DNA of 64,000 nucleotides from GJ-E10 sp035625725 (GTDB lineage: Bacteria > Pseudomonadota > Gammaproteobacteria > Burkholderiales > Burkholderiaceae_F). Both the position numbers and the translations under genes were made by a program. The stretch covers positions 46,913 to 110,912 of the forward strand of contig DASPPB010000085.1 of the NCBI GenBank assembly GCA_035625725.1, in the 5' to 3' direction. The stretch's first letter is position 1; every line of letters begins with the position of its first letter. Shown here piece after piece: positions 41,870 to 50,864 of the stretch. The notes under the pieces were generated by a model. The model was given only the letters and a program-made list of their open reading frames with translations. It did no database searches and had not been told where the DNA came from.

Positions 41870-42838
41870 ATGCGCACAAAAGAAAATTGGCCCAGGCGCA
41901 AGGTGCTTTTGGGAGCGCTGGGCCTAGGGGCGGGCCTTGCGGCGTGGGAGCACGCGCAGGCCCGCGGCGCGCCAGTCGAGGCGCGCCCGGCCGAAGCGGC
42001 CGATGTTGCGCATGCGCCTCCCCCATTTGCGCGCCAGGAGTGCCGCACCAGCGACGACGTGCGACTGAACATTCTGGAGTGCCGGCCGGCGCCGACCCGT
42101 CAATCCGCGGGCGCGAACGATCCGACCGTCTTGCTCGTGCCCGGCTGGTGCATGCCGGCCAGTATCTGGGGCGCGCAGCTCGGCGCATTGGGTGCGCGCT
42201 GGCGCACGCTGGCCATGGACCCGCGCGGCCAAGGTGATTCGGAAGTGGCCGCGGCGGGCTATACGCCCGACCGGCGCGCCGACGATCTGCACGACGTGCT
42301 CGCGGGGCACGAGCGCGTGGTGCTCGTGGCCTGGTCGCTGGGCGTTTTGGAGGCGCTGCATTACATCTATCGCCATGGCAGCGGCCGACTGCTTGCGCTC
42401 GCACTCGTCGACAATTCTGTCGGCGAACCGCCCGCTCCGAAGCCGACGGATTTCATCGCACAGCTGCGGCGCGCGCGCTCGGCCACTGTCGAGCGCTTCG
42501 TGCGGTCCCTGTTTGCGCACCCCGTGCCCGAATCGCAGATCATCGCTTTGCGCGAGGCGGCGCTGCGCATGCCCCTGGAGGACAGCATTGCGCTGCTCTC
42601 CTATCCGCTGCCCCGGGAACACTGGCGCGCGGTGGCGCGGGCCTTCGACCGGCCGCTCGCCTACATCATTACGCCCCGCTACCGCGAGCAATCGCAGCAT
42701 CTGCAGCAAGCGCGCCCGGCCACGCGGGTCGAGATCTTCGAGCAAGCCGGCCACGCCTTGTTCGTCGACGAGGCAGCGCGCTTTAACGGGTTCGTCGAGG
42801 GCTGGATTGAATCGCTGGGCGGCCCGCCGTCCTCCTAG
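41870..42838 (+). CDS. Alpha/beta hydrolase with Tat-like signal
   Basis: A 322-residue hydrolase-fold protein. The N-terminus (NWPRRKVLLGALGLGAGLAA) looks like a twin-arginine or Sec signal. The fold signatures are VLLVPGWCMPASIWGAQL (oxyanion loop), DPRGQGDS, the nucleophile elbow VAWSLGVLEAL (serine; the first glycine replaced by alanine), and a late histidine in QAGHALFVDEAARF. The overall pattern resembles carboxylesterase and BioH-type relatives, but the substrate is unknown. It follows the secreted protein by 22 bases. Its stop codon shares the bases CTAG (42835-42838) with the ftsZ stop on the opposite strand. Confidence 0.8.
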   Translation: MRTKENWPRRKVLLGALGLGAGLAAWEHAQARGAPVEARPAEAADVAHAPPPFARQECRTSDDVRLNILECRPAPTRQSAGANDPTVLLVPGWCMPASIWGAQLGALGARWRTLAMDPRGQGDSEVAAAGYTPDRRADDLHDVLAGHERVVLVAWSLGVLEALHYIYRHGSGRLLALALVDNSVGEPPAPKPTDFIAQLRRARSATVERFVRSLFAHPVPESQIIALREAALRMPLEDSIALLSYPLPREHWRAVARAFDRPLAYIITPRYREQSQHLQQARPATRVEIFEQAGHALFVDEAARFNGFVEGWIESLGGPPSS

Positions 42839-44016
42839 TCCGCCTGCTTGCGCAAGAACGCCGGTATTTCGAAGCGGTGCTCGGCCCCGCCCTCTTCCAG
42901 GCCGGCCGCACGCAGCGAGGAGCTTTCGCGCGAACGCCACACCGCCGGCGTTTCGTAGTTGCTGTAATCGGCACCAACGCCCGCCGCCCCGCCAGCCGCG
43001 TTGGGCACGGGCAGATTGTCGGTGCCGTTGCGCACCGCGACCAGCGGCGGCTTCTTGGCAACGGCCGCTCGGCCCAGGCCCGTGGCCACAACCGTCACGC
43101 GCAGATCGTCACCCATCGTGTCATCGTTCACGGCCCCGAAGATCACGGTGGCTTCCTCGGACGCAAATTCGCGGATCGTAGTCATCACCTCGCGCGTCTC
43201 CTTCATCTTCAGGCTGGTGCTGGCCGTAATGTTCACCAGCACCCCGCGTGCGCCCGAGAGGTCAACGCCCTCGAGCAGCGGGCTGGTCACCGCCTGCTCC
43301 GCGGCCACGCGCGCCCGGTCCGTACCCGAGGCGGTGGCTGTGCCCATCATCGCCTTGCCGTGTTCGCTCATGACGGTTTTGACGTCCTCGAAGTCGACGT
43401 TGACCAGTCCCGGCATGTTGATGATCTCCGCAATCCCGGCGCACGCGTTGTGCAGCACGTCGTCGGCCGCGCGAAAGCACGCGGCCATCTCCGCGTCCTC
43501 CCCCAGGACCTCTTCGAGCTTGCTGTTGAGGATCACGATGAGCGAGTGGACCTTGTCTTGCAGTTCTGTGAGGCCGGCCTCGGCGAACTTCATGCGCTTG
43601 GGGCCCTCGAATTCGAAGGGTTTGGACACGACGGCCACCGTCAGGATGCCCATTTCCTTGGCGATTTCCGCCACGACCGGTGCCGCCCCTGTTCCCGTGC
43701 CCCCGCCCATTCCGGCAGTGATGAACACCATGTGCGCGCCGCGCAGCGCGTCGGCGATGCGATCGCGCGCCTCTTCGGCAGCCTGGCGGCCGATCTCGGG
43801 CCTGCTCCCCGCCCCCAGTCCGCTTTTGCCCAGCTGAATCACATTGCGCACCAAAGAGCGCGAAAGCGCCTGCCGGTCGGTGTTGGCGCAGATGAAATCG
43901 ACGCCCTCGACGCCGCGGCGCATCATGTGGTCGACGGCGTTGCCGCCGGCGCCCCCGACGCCGATCACCTTGATCACCGTCCCCAGCGTTTCAGTTTCCA
44001 GAATCTCAAATGCCAT
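42835..44016 (-). CDS. ftsZ: Cell-division GTPase FtsZ
   Basis: The tubulin-like scaffold of the division ring, 393 residues from ATG 44016, with AGGAG upstream. The GTP-binding signature GMGGGTGTGAAPVVAEIAKE and the T7 synergy loop NVDFEDVKTVM are intact. A glycine/alanine-rich linker leads to the C-terminal peptide FEIPAFLRKQAD, which binds FtsA/ZipA/MinC. The last gene of the dcw transcript, 143 bases behind ftsA. Its stop overlaps the stop of the convergent hydrolase gene by four bases. Confidence 0.98.
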   Translation of the reverse strand: MAFEILETETLGTVIKVIGVGGAGGNAVDHMMRRGVEGVDFICANTDRQALSRSLVRNVIQLGKSGLGAGSRPEIGRQAAEEARDRIADALRGAHMVFITAGMGGGTGTGAAPVVAEIAKEMGILTVAVVSKPFEFEGPKRMKFAEAGLTELQDKVHSLIVILNSKLEEVLGEDAEMAACFRAADDVLHNACAGIAEIINMPGLVNVDFEDVKTVMSEHGKAMMGTATASGTDRARVAAEQAVTSPLLEGVDLSGARGVLVNITASTSLKMKETREVMTTIREFASEEATVIFGAVNDDTMGDDLRVTVVATGLGRAAVAKKPPLVAVRNGTDNLPVPNAAGGAAGVGADYSNYETPAVWRSRESSSLRAAGLEEGGAEHRFEIPAFLRKQAD

Positions 44017-44042
44017 GTTGCTCTCCTGTTTGCGTTTGGACC

Positions 44043-44071
44043 TGCCACAGACTCGCAACGCGCAATGTCAA
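44043..44071 (-). promoter_or_regulatory. Weak candidate promoter for ftsZ
   Basis: In the ftsA-ftsZ spacer, TTGACA (44066-44071, minus strand) is a perfect -35, but the -10 at 17 bp (GTGGCA) is poor. A perfect GCCTGC/GCAGGC hairpin lies upstream at 44094-44107. ftsZ often has extra promoters in this position in other bacteria. Confidence 0.25.
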
Positions 44072-44159
44072 ACGCGGCGGCACCACCACGATCGCCTGCA
44101 CGCAGGCTCCCGAGCGGCTTTCGCGCCATCGCACTTGACGTTCTGCGCTGCCCCTAGAA

Positions 44160-45392
44160 CTAGAAATTTCCAACGACCCACTCCTTCACGCGCCGCACGG
44201 CGCCCTTGAGCGACCCGCTTTGCGCAACCAAGCGGCGGCCCCGCTGTCGCTGTGCGTAGGCCTCTTCCAGCAGTCCCATCACCGTCGCATAGCGCGGATT
44301 GCGCATGACGTCGGCCAGGGGCCCGCTGTAGTTGGGCCAGCCGGTGCGCGCGGGACGCAAAAAAACGTCCTCGGCCAATTCCGATATGCCGGGCAGCAAC
44401 GCCGTGCCGCCCGTGAGCACGATTCCGCTGGCCAGCCGGTCTTCATAGCCCGACTCGCGGATTTTTTGCTGCGCCAAGGTGAAGAGTTCCTCGACACGCG
44501 GTTCGATCACCGCGGCGAGCGCCTGGCGCGAGAGCAGGCGCGAGGGACGGTCCCCGATCCCGGCAATCTCCATACGATCGTCGGCCTCGGCGAGCACCTC
44601 TTTGGCCATGCCGTGCGCAATCTTGATTTCTTCGGCGTCGGGTATGGGCGTGCGCAGCGCCATCGCGATGTCGTTCGTGATCTGGTCGCCGGCAATCGGT
44701 ATGACGGCGGTGTGCCGGATCGCGCCGCCCGTAAAGACGCTGATGTCGGTTGTGCCGCCACCGATGTCGATCAAGGCGACGCCCAGTTCGCGCTCATCGG
44801 CAGTCAGAACCGACAGTGCGGAGGCCAGCGGCTGCAAGATGATGTCCTGGACCTCCAAGCCGCAGCGGCGCACGCACTTGACCAGGTTTTGCGCCGCGCT
44901 CACCGAGCCGGTCACGATGTGGACCCGCACCTCCAGGCGCACGCCGCTCATCCCGATGGGTTCGCGGATGTCCTCCTGGCCGTCGACGATGAACTCCTGC
45001 GTCAATACGTGAAGAACCTGCTTGTCGTTGGCGATATGCACCGCACGGGCCGTCTCGAGCACGCGCTCGACGTCATCGGGGGCGACTTCACGGTTCTTGA
45101 TCGCCACCATGCCACTGGAGTTCACGGCCTGCACGTGGCTTCCCGTAATGCCGATGTACGCCTCGCTGATGCGGCACGCCGCCATGAGCTCGGCCTCCTC
45201 GAGCGCCGCGCGGATGGAGCGCACCGTCGATTCGATGTTGAGCACCACGCCTTTGCGCAGGCCTTCGGAGCGCGCCTGTCCCAGACCGATAACCTGGAAG
45301 CCCGACTCCGGGAGGATCTCGGCCACCGCTACGACGACCTTCGAGGTCCCGATATCCAACCCAACGATCAAGTCCTTCGTCTCGTTCCTCAT
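44160..45392 (-). CDS. ftsA: Cell-division actin-like protein FtsA
   Basis: A 410-residue actin homologue that tethers FtsZ to the membrane and signals to the septal synthase. ATG 45392 (MRNETKDLIVGLDIGTSKVVV) gives phosphate-1 motif DIGTSK. IDIGGGTTDISVFTGG is phosphate-2 and SGIVLTGGTALLPGI is the adenosine motif. The C-terminal amphipathic helix GAVRRVKEWVVGNF is the membrane-targeting sequence. The start overlaps the ftsQ stop as ATGA. Confidence 0.97.
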   Translation of the reverse strand: MRNETKDLIVGLDIGTSKVVVAVAEILPESGFQVIGLGQARSEGLRKGVVLNIESTVRSIRAALEEAELMAACRISEAYIGITGSHVQAVNSSGMVAIKNREVAPDDVERVLETARAVHIANDKQVLHVLTQEFIVDGQEDIREPIGMSGVRLEVRVHIVTGSVSAAQNLVKCVRRCGLEVQDIILQPLASALSVLTADERELGVALIDIGGGTTDISVFTGGAIRHTAVIPIAGDQITNDIAMALRTPIPDAEEIKIAHGMAKEVLAEADDRMEIAGIGDRPSRLLSRQALAAVIEPRVEELFTLAQQKIRESGYEDRLASGIVLTGGTALLPGISELAEDVFLRPARTGWPNYSGPLADVMRNPRYATVMGLLEEAYAQRQRGRRLVAQSGSLKGAVRRVKEWVVGNF

Positions 45393-46105
45393 GGTTTCGT
45401 CACCGCAAAGCCATTGTTGTAGCGGGCGTCGATGTGTGCCGGCGCCCCGCTGAACTGAGCCAGCACCGTCGGGTAGTGGGCGACGATGACCTTCAGGCGT
45501 CGCTCGACACTGCCCGGTGGATCGTCTCGACCGAGCTCCAGCGTCTGGCCGCTGGCCGTGCGCACCGACCAAGACGCGCGCTCAGAAACGTTGATGGCCG
45601 CAACCGCGGTCGAGAGCGCGTGCAAGGTCGCGGAGAACGCACGCAATCGCTCGGCCGCCTCCCGGGCGAAGCGGGGGGGCCCGGAGAACTCCACTTGCGG
45701 TCCGTCGAGCTCGGCTTCGGCCGCGTTGGCCGCGAACAAATCGCCCGCATCCGACAACGCGCGACCGTCACCCCAGGTCCCAACCGAGCGGCGCTCGATT
45801 ACGTGCACAACCAGCCGATCGGGCCATACGCGCCGCACCGATGCCGATGCGACCCAGGGGATGGTCTCGAAGGCCGCCTGAGCATCGGGCAGGCGCATTG
45901 TGAAGAAGTTGCCCGCCAGTCGCCCCGCGATCGCATTGCGCACCGCTGCGCGGCTCACGTGTCGCAGATCGCCCGTGAGCTCGATGTGGCGAAAGTCAAA
46001 GCGCGGCCGCTGCGCCACCCAAACGACGAGCGCTGCAAGCAGCAGCAGCAGCGCGCTGCCCGCAAAGGCTCGCGTAAGCCCGCGCATCAGCGCTAGCGTG
46101 TTCAC
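45389..46105 (-). CDS. ftsQ: Cell-division protein FtsQ
   Basis: A 238-residue bitopic divisome scaffold. One transmembrane helix (ALLLLLAALVVWVAQ) precedes the POTRA domain (FDFRHIELTGDLRHVSRAAVRNAI), then the beta domain (WVASASVRRVWPDRLVVHVIERR) to DARYNNGFAVTKP. I place the start at GTG 46105 because it overlaps the ddlB stop as GTGA, like other junctions here; an ATG six codons later (46087) is the alternative. Confidence 0.93.
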   Translation of the reverse strand: MNTLALMRGLTRAFAGSALLLLLAALVVWVAQRPRFDFRHIELTGDLRHVSRAAVRNAIAGRLAGNFFTMRLPDAQAAFETIPWVASASVRRVWPDRLVVHVIERRSVGTWGDGRALSDAGDLFAANAAEAELDGPQVEFSGPPRFAREAAERLRAFSATLHALSTAVAAINVSERASWSVRTASGQTLELGRDDPPGSVERRLKVIVAHYPTVLAQFSGAPAHIDARYNNGFAVTKP

Positions 46106-47097
46106 GCGCCGATCTCCAGACGCGCATCCGCGAGAATCTGCAGCACCAGCTGTGCGAAACTGATGCCGGCGGCACGCGCGGCCATCGGCACGAGCGAGTG
46201 GTCCGTCATTCCGGGCGCCGTGTTCAGTTCGAGCAGGTACGGGCGCTGCGCGCCGCCCTCGGTGCGCACCATCAGGTCGATGCGGCCCCATCCCCGGGCG
46301 CCAATTGCCCGGTAGGCACGCAGACACAGCGCGCTGATTTCCTCGGCCAGCGCGGCGTCGAGCGGTGCGGGGCACAGATACTGCGTGGCATCGCTGAAGT
46401 ACTTGTGGTGATAGTCGTAATTGGCCTGCGGCGCCACGATCTCCACGAGCGGCAGGGCGCGCGCGCTGGCGCCCTCGCCCAGGACTGCGCAGGTCAATTC
46501 GCGACCGCAGATTTGCTCCTCGATCAGGACCCGGGAATCGAACTTCAGCGCTTCGGCGATCGCGCCCTGGAGCGCGGTTGCGTCGTCGGCCTCGAGTTTC
46601 GTGACCCCAAAGGTCGAACCCTCGCTCACCGGCTTGACGACCAGCCCCGGCCCCAGGCGCGGCAGATCGGAGCCGGGCGACTCGCCGCGGCAAAAGCTCA
46701 CCCACGCGGGCGTCGGCAGGCCCATCGATTGCCAGATTTTCTTGGTCGTGACCTTGTCCATCGCAATGGCCGAGGCCTCCACCCCGCTGCCCGTATACGG
46801 AATGCGCAGCATTTCCAATACGCCCTGGATCGTGCCGTCCTCGCCGTAGCGGCCGTGCAGCACCAAAAAGACGCGGTCGAAGCCCGCGCTTTCGAGCTGC
46901 GCGATCGAACGGCTTCCAGGATCGAATGCCGCAACGTCCACGCCGCAGTGCTGCAGCGCGCGCAGCACGGCCGTACCCGACAAAAGCGAAATGTCGCGCT
47001 CGCTGGAGCGACCGCCGTAGAGCACTCCGACCCGTCCGAAGCGCTCGGGCGCCACATCCGCGGGCTCATTGGTCGACAAGTGCGGCTGTACGCTCAT
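46102..47097 (-). CDS. ddlB: D-alanine--D-alanine ligase
   Basis: An ATP-grasp ligase making the D-Ala-D-Ala used by MurF, 331 residues. VGVLYGGRSSERDISLLSG is the N-terminal substrate loop. VVKPVSEGSTFGVTKLEA and YDYHHKYFSDATQYLCPA belong to the ATP-grasp core, and LLELNTAPGMTDHSLVPMA is the metal/omega-loop signature. The ending in tyrosine- rather than phenylalanine-type specificity cannot be judged safely. ATG 47097 overlaps the murC stop as ATGA, and its own stop overlaps ftsQ as GTGA. Confidence 0.96.
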   Translation of the reverse strand: MSVQPHLSTNEPADVAPERFGRVGVLYGGRSSERDISLLSGTAVLRALQHCGVDVAAFDPGSRSIAQLESAGFDRVFLVLHGRYGEDGTIQGVLEMLRIPYTGSGVEASAIAMDKVTTKKIWQSMGLPTPAWVSFCRGESPGSDLPRLGPGLVVKPVSEGSTFGVTKLEADDATALQGAIAEALKFDSRVLIEEQICGRELTCAVLGEGASARALPLVEIVAPQANYDYHHKYFSDATQYLCPAPLDAALAEEISALCLRAYRAIGARGWGRIDLMVRTEGGAQRPYLLELNTAPGMTDHSLVPMAARAAGISFAQLVLQILADARLEIGA

Positions 47098-48473
47098 TGC
47101 GCCACCAGCTTTTGCGCCACGGTTCCGATGGAACCCGCGCCCATGGTGATCACCACATCGCCGGGGCGCACCATGTCCAGGATGGCCCGCGGCAGCGCAT
47201 CGATGTGCTCGACGAAAACCGGTTCGATCCGGTTGGTCAGGCGCAGAGCGCGAGCCAGGCTTCGGCCGTCGGCGGCGACGATCGCCATTTCGCCGGCGGG
47301 GTACACCTCGGTGAGCAAAAGCGCGTCGGCTTGGGACAACACCTCGACGAAATCCTCGAAACAGTCGCGTGTGCGCGTGTACCGGTGGGGCTGGAAGACC
47401 AGGACGAGGCGCCGGCCCGGAAAGGCGCCGCGCGCGGCCGCCAGTGTTGCCGCCATTTCCACCGGGTGATGGCCGTAGTCGTCAATGAGGGTGAACGCGC
47501 CGCCGGCAACGGGCACTTCGCCCATGTTCGCGAAGCGCCGCCCAACGCCCTTGAAGCTTGCCAAGGCCTCGAGCACCGCCGCGTCGGCAATGCCCAGTTC
47601 CTGCGCCACGCATACGGCCGCCAGGGCGTTGCGCACGTTGTGCTCGCCGGGCAGGTTCAAGCGCACCGCCAAGCTGGCAGCCTGTTCGCGCTCCACCGTG
47701 AAGCGCATCGTCGTGCCCTCGGCGCGCACCCCGACCGCCCGCACCTGCGCCTCCGCGGCAAACCCGTAGGCCAATACGGGCTTGGACAGCAAGGGCAGAA
47801 TCTCCCGCACCCGCCGGTCGTCAACGCACAGCACGGCCCGGCCGTAAAAGGGCAGGCGCGCGATAAATTCGACAAATGCCTGGCGCAGACGCGCCATGTC
47901 GTGGCCGTAGGTCTCCATGTGATCGTTATCGATGTTGGTCACCACCGCGATCACAGGCGAGAGGTGCAAAAAGCTCGCGTCGGACTCGTCGGCCTCCACC
48001 ACGATGTACTCGCCGCCGCCCAGACGCGCATTGACTCCGGCCGAGTTCAGGCGCCCGCCGATGACAAAGGTCGGGTCCAGGCCGCCGCAGGCCAGCACGC
48101 TGGCAACCAAGCTGGTGGTGGTCGTCTTGCCGTGCGTGCCCGCGATGGCGATGCCCTGCTTGAGCCGCATGAGTTCCGCGAGCATTTCGGCGCGCGGCAC
48201 AACCGGGATGCGGCGCGCGCGAGCGGCAGTGAGTTCCGGGTTGTCGGGGCGGATCGCCGAAGAGATGACCAGCGCGTCGGCACCGGCAATTTGGGCCGCC
48301 GCGTGCCCCTGGTAGACCTTCGCCCCGAGCGCCTGCAGGCGCTGCGTCGCGGGGCTCACGCCCACGTCCGAGCCGCTCACCGCGTAGCCCAGGTTGAGCA
48401 GGACCTCGGCAATGCCGCTCATGCCCGAGCCGCCGATGCCCACGAAATGGATGTGTCGGATGGCGTGCTTCAT
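47094..48473 (-). CDS. murC: UDP-N-acetylmuramate--L-alanine ligase
   Basis: Adds the first stem-peptide residue. 459 residues from ATG 48473 (MKHAIRHIHFVGIGGSGMSG, the N-terminal UDP-binding loop). The ATP P-loop is GTHGKTTTTSLVASVL, the central domain has NIDNDHMETYG, and the C-terminal domain includes DDYGHHPVEMAATL and FQPHRYTRTRDCFEDF. It lies 7 bases behind murG and overlaps ddlB. Confidence 0.97.
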   Translation of the reverse strand: MKHAIRHIHFVGIGGSGMSGIAEVLLNLGYAVSGSDVGVSPATQRLQALGAKVYQGHAAAQIAGADALVISSAIRPDNPELTAARARRIPVVPRAEMLAELMRLKQGIAIAGTHGKTTTTSLVASVLACGGLDPTFVIGGRLNSAGVNARLGGGEYIVVEADESDASFLHLSPVIAVVTNIDNDHMETYGHDMARLRQAFVEFIARLPFYGRAVLCVDDRRVREILPLLSKPVLAYGFAAEAQVRAVGVRAEGTTMRFTVEREQAASLAVRLNLPGEHNVRNALAAVCVAQELGIADAAVLEALASFKGVGRRFANMGEVPVAGGAFTLIDDYGHHPVEMAATLAAARGAFPGRRLVLVFQPHRYTRTRDCFEDFVEVLSQADALLLTEVYPAGEMAIVAADGRSLARALRLTNRIEPVFVEHIDALPRAILDMVRPGDVVITMGAGSIGTVAQKLVAQ

Positions 48474-48480
48474 CCCCGTC

Positions 48481-49596
48481 TCACGCGATTTGCCCCACGG
48501 GCTGCACAAGTGACTCGATCTCGCGCACCACAAACGCGGTTGCGTCCGGCCGGCCCAGCCCGCGCGCGTTGCCCGCCATTTGCTGCAGGCGCGGGCGCGT
48601 CAGACCCCGCAACAGCTGCGCCAGACGCTGTGCCGTGCACTCCGTCTGCGGCAGATGCACGGCCGCCGCGTGGGCGGCGAGAAACTCCGCGTTGGCGCGC
48701 TGGTGCGCCGTCGTGGACGCCACCAAGGGGACCAAGATCGCGCCGATTCCGGCCGCACAGAGCTCGGTCACGGTGATCGCCCCGGCGCGGCACAAAACCA
48801 CATCAGCCGCGGCGTAGCGCGCCGCGATGTCGTCGATAAAGGGCAGCAGTTGCGCGGCGACGCCACGGCTCTCGTAGGCGCGGCGCGTGGCCTCTTCGTT
48901 GCCCGCGCCGCACTGGTGCACGACCTCGGGACGCTCCGACGGTGCGAGCAGCGACAGGGCCTCGGGCACGACCTCGTTGAGCACTTTGGCGCCCAGGCTG
49001 CCACCGATGACGAGCAACGCGAGGCGACCCGTACGGCCGGACAGTCGAACCGAAGGCTCGACCACCGCCGCGATTTCCGCGCGCACCGGCGCACCGCTGA
49101 CCCGCGCCTTATGCCCCGCCAGGCGCGCGGCAGAGCCGTCAAAGCCGCAGAACACGATGCGCACGAAGTGCAGCAAGATGCGCAGCGACAGCTGCGGCGC
49201 CGCGTCGGCATTGAGAAACGACAGCGGCCGATGCAGCCAGGCCGCCGCCAAGCCCGCGGGAACTGCGACGTATCCGCCGGTGGTGAGCACGACGTGCGGC
49301 GCCGCGGCGCGCACGATGCGCAGGCTCGCGAAAAATGCCCGCACCAAGCGCACGATGCCCTGCGCAAGCACGAGCAGACCCTTGCCGCGAATGTTCGAAA
49401 GCGCCACCGCGTGGAACTCGACTCCGGCGCGCTCCACCAGCGAGCGCTCCATGCCGCTGCGCGTCCCGAGCCAGCTCACGGCCCAACCCCGGGATCGCAG
49501 GGCCTGCGCGATGGCCAGCCCCGGCATCACATGGCCGGCGGTGCCGGCGGCGACGATGAGCAGCTTGCGTGCCGCAGGCACGGTCTCCGACTCCAT
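48481..49596 (-). CDS. murG: UDP-GlcNAc transferase MurG, divergent in acceptor motifs
   Basis: MurG adds GlcNAc to lipid I to give lipid II at the inner membrane. The 371-residue protein is collinear with the family, but several normally invariant motifs differ: the first glycine loop GGTGGH reads AGTAGH (17-22), HEQN reads LNAD (128-131) and GNPVR reads GAPVR (168-172). Still present are TTGGYVAVPAG (105-115), GGSLGAKVLNE, PFIDDIAARYAAADVVLCRAGAITVTEL and the HQ of TAHQRANAEF. The start ATG 49596 overlaps the ftsW stop by one base. Position in the cluster leaves little doubt about identity. Confidence 0.93.
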   Translation of the reverse strand: MESETVPAARKLLIVAAGTAGHVMPGLAIAQALRSRGWAVSWLGTRSGMERSLVERAGVEFHAVALSNIRGKGLLVLAQGIVRLVRAFFASLRIVRAAAPHVVLTTGGYVAVPAGLAAAWLHRPLSFLNADAAPQLSLRILLHFVRIVFCGFDGSAARLAGHKARVSGAPVRAEIAAVVEPSVRLSGRTGRLALLVIGGSLGAKVLNEVVPEALSLLAPSERPEVVHQCGAGNEEATRRAYESRGVAAQLLPFIDDIAARYAAADVVLCRAGAITVTELCAAGIGAILVPLVASTTAHQRANAEFLAAHAAAVHLPQTECTAQRLAQLLRGLTRPRLQQMAGNARGLGRPDATAFVVREIESLVQPVGQIA

Positions 49597-50864
49597 CACG
49601 ACAGCCGTCCGCCGCGCATGAGCACGCGGTTTTCGAAGTCCACGCGCAGCAGGATCGCAAGCGCGACGAGCGAACTCATGAGCGCGGAGCCGCCGTAGCT
49701 CATGAGCGGCAGGGTGAGACCCTTGGTCGGCAAAAGTCCGGTGGCAACGCCGATGTTGATAAAGGCCTGCAGCCCCATCCAGGTTCCAACGCCTTGGGCA
49801 ACCAGACCCGAGAAGGTCCGCTCCAACGCAATTGCCTGGCGCCCGATTTCGAAGGCTCGTTTCACCAGCCAGTAAAAGGCGATGATGACGACCAGCACGC
49901 CCACCAGGCCCAGCTCTTCGCCGATCACGGACATGATGAAATCCGTATGGGCCTCGGGCAGATAGTGCAGTTTCTCGACGCTCGCCCCCAGACCCACACC
50001 AAACCACTCGCCGCGCCCGAAAGCAATCAGGGAGTGCGACAGCTGATACCCGCGGCCGAGCACATTCTCCTGCGACCACGGATCGAGGTAGGCAAAAATG
50101 CGCTCGCGCCGCCAGGGGCTTGCCCAAATCACGGCCACGAAGGCGAGCACAAGTGCGCCGGCAATCGAACCGAACAAGCGCCCGTTGACGCCCCCGAGGA
50201 ACAGGATTGCCATACTGATGGACACCACGACCCCGAAGGCACCCAGGTCCGGTTGCAGCAGCAGCAGCACGCCGACGATGGCCATCACGCCGGCCATGGG
50301 CGCAAATCCCTTGCGAAAGTCATGCATGAAGTCTTGCTTGCGCACGGTGAAGTCCGCCGCGTACAGCACACTGGCGAGTTTCATCACCTCGGAGGGCTGC
50401 AGGTTCAAGGCGCCCATGCCGATCCAGCGGCGCGCTCCGAGCGCCCCTTTGCCCACCCCCGGGATCAATACGATGACGAGCAAGATGCCCGCGGTGGCAA
50501 AAATCCACGGCGCCAGACGCTGCCAGCTCGCCACGGGCAGCGTGCAAGCCATTGCAGCGGCAGCCAGCGCCAACAGCATCGAAGCGCCGTGGCGCACGAG
50601 AAAGTACGTCGGCGTGACTTTGTAGCGCGGCGAATCGGCCAGCGCGATGGAAGCCGAGTAGACCATGACCAGTCCAAAGAGCAGCAGCCCGAAGACCAGC
50701 ATCAGCAGGGGCAAATCGACGGACCGCACGGAGCCATTAGCGCGCGGACGCGGCGCAGGGGCCGCGCCGAATCCGGCGAACGCGAGCACGGCGCCGCCGG
50801 ACACTTCCCGGGCGCCCGCCGATCGTGATTGTCGGGCACCGCGCAGTCTTGCGAGCAATTTCAC
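49596..50864 (-). CDS. ftsW: SEDS peptidoglycan glycosyltransferase FtsW
   Basis: A 422-residue polytopic SEDS protein that polymerises septal glycan with FtsI. The start is GTG 50864, overlapping the murD stop as GTGA. About 45 poorly conserved residues precede the first helix (LPLLMLVFGLLLFGLVMVYSAS). Ten hydrophobic segments follow. SEDS landmarks are QPSEVMKLASVLYAADF, LGRGYQLSHSLIAFGRGEW, EAHTDFIMSVIGEELGL and TKGLTLPLMSYGGSALM. All are intact. Confidence 0.96.
   Translation of the reverse strand: MKLLARLRGARQSRSAGAREVSGGAVLAFAGFGAAPAPRPRANGSVRSVDLPLLMLVFGLLLFGLVMVYSASIALADSPRYKVTPTYFLVRHGASMLLALAAAAMACTLPVASWQRLAPWIFATAGILLVIVLIPGVGKGALGARRWIGMGALNLQPSEVMKLASVLYAADFTVRKQDFMHDFRKGFAPMAGVMAIVGVLLLLQPDLGAFGVVVSISMAILFLGGVNGRLFGSIAGALVLAFVAVIWASPWRRERIFAYLDPWSQENVLGRGYQLSHSLIAFGRGEWFGVGLGASVEKLHYLPEAHTDFIMSVIGEELGLVGVLVVIIAFYWLVKRAFEIGRQAIALERTFSGLVAQGVGTWMGLQAFINIGVATGLLPTKGLTLPLMSYGGSALMSSLVALAILLRVDFENRVLMRGGRLS

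Noticed and set aside
46926..48776. 616-codon plus-strand frame opposite murC/ddlB
   Set aside because: Antisense shadow rich in Arg/His with no motif; both sense genes are intact.
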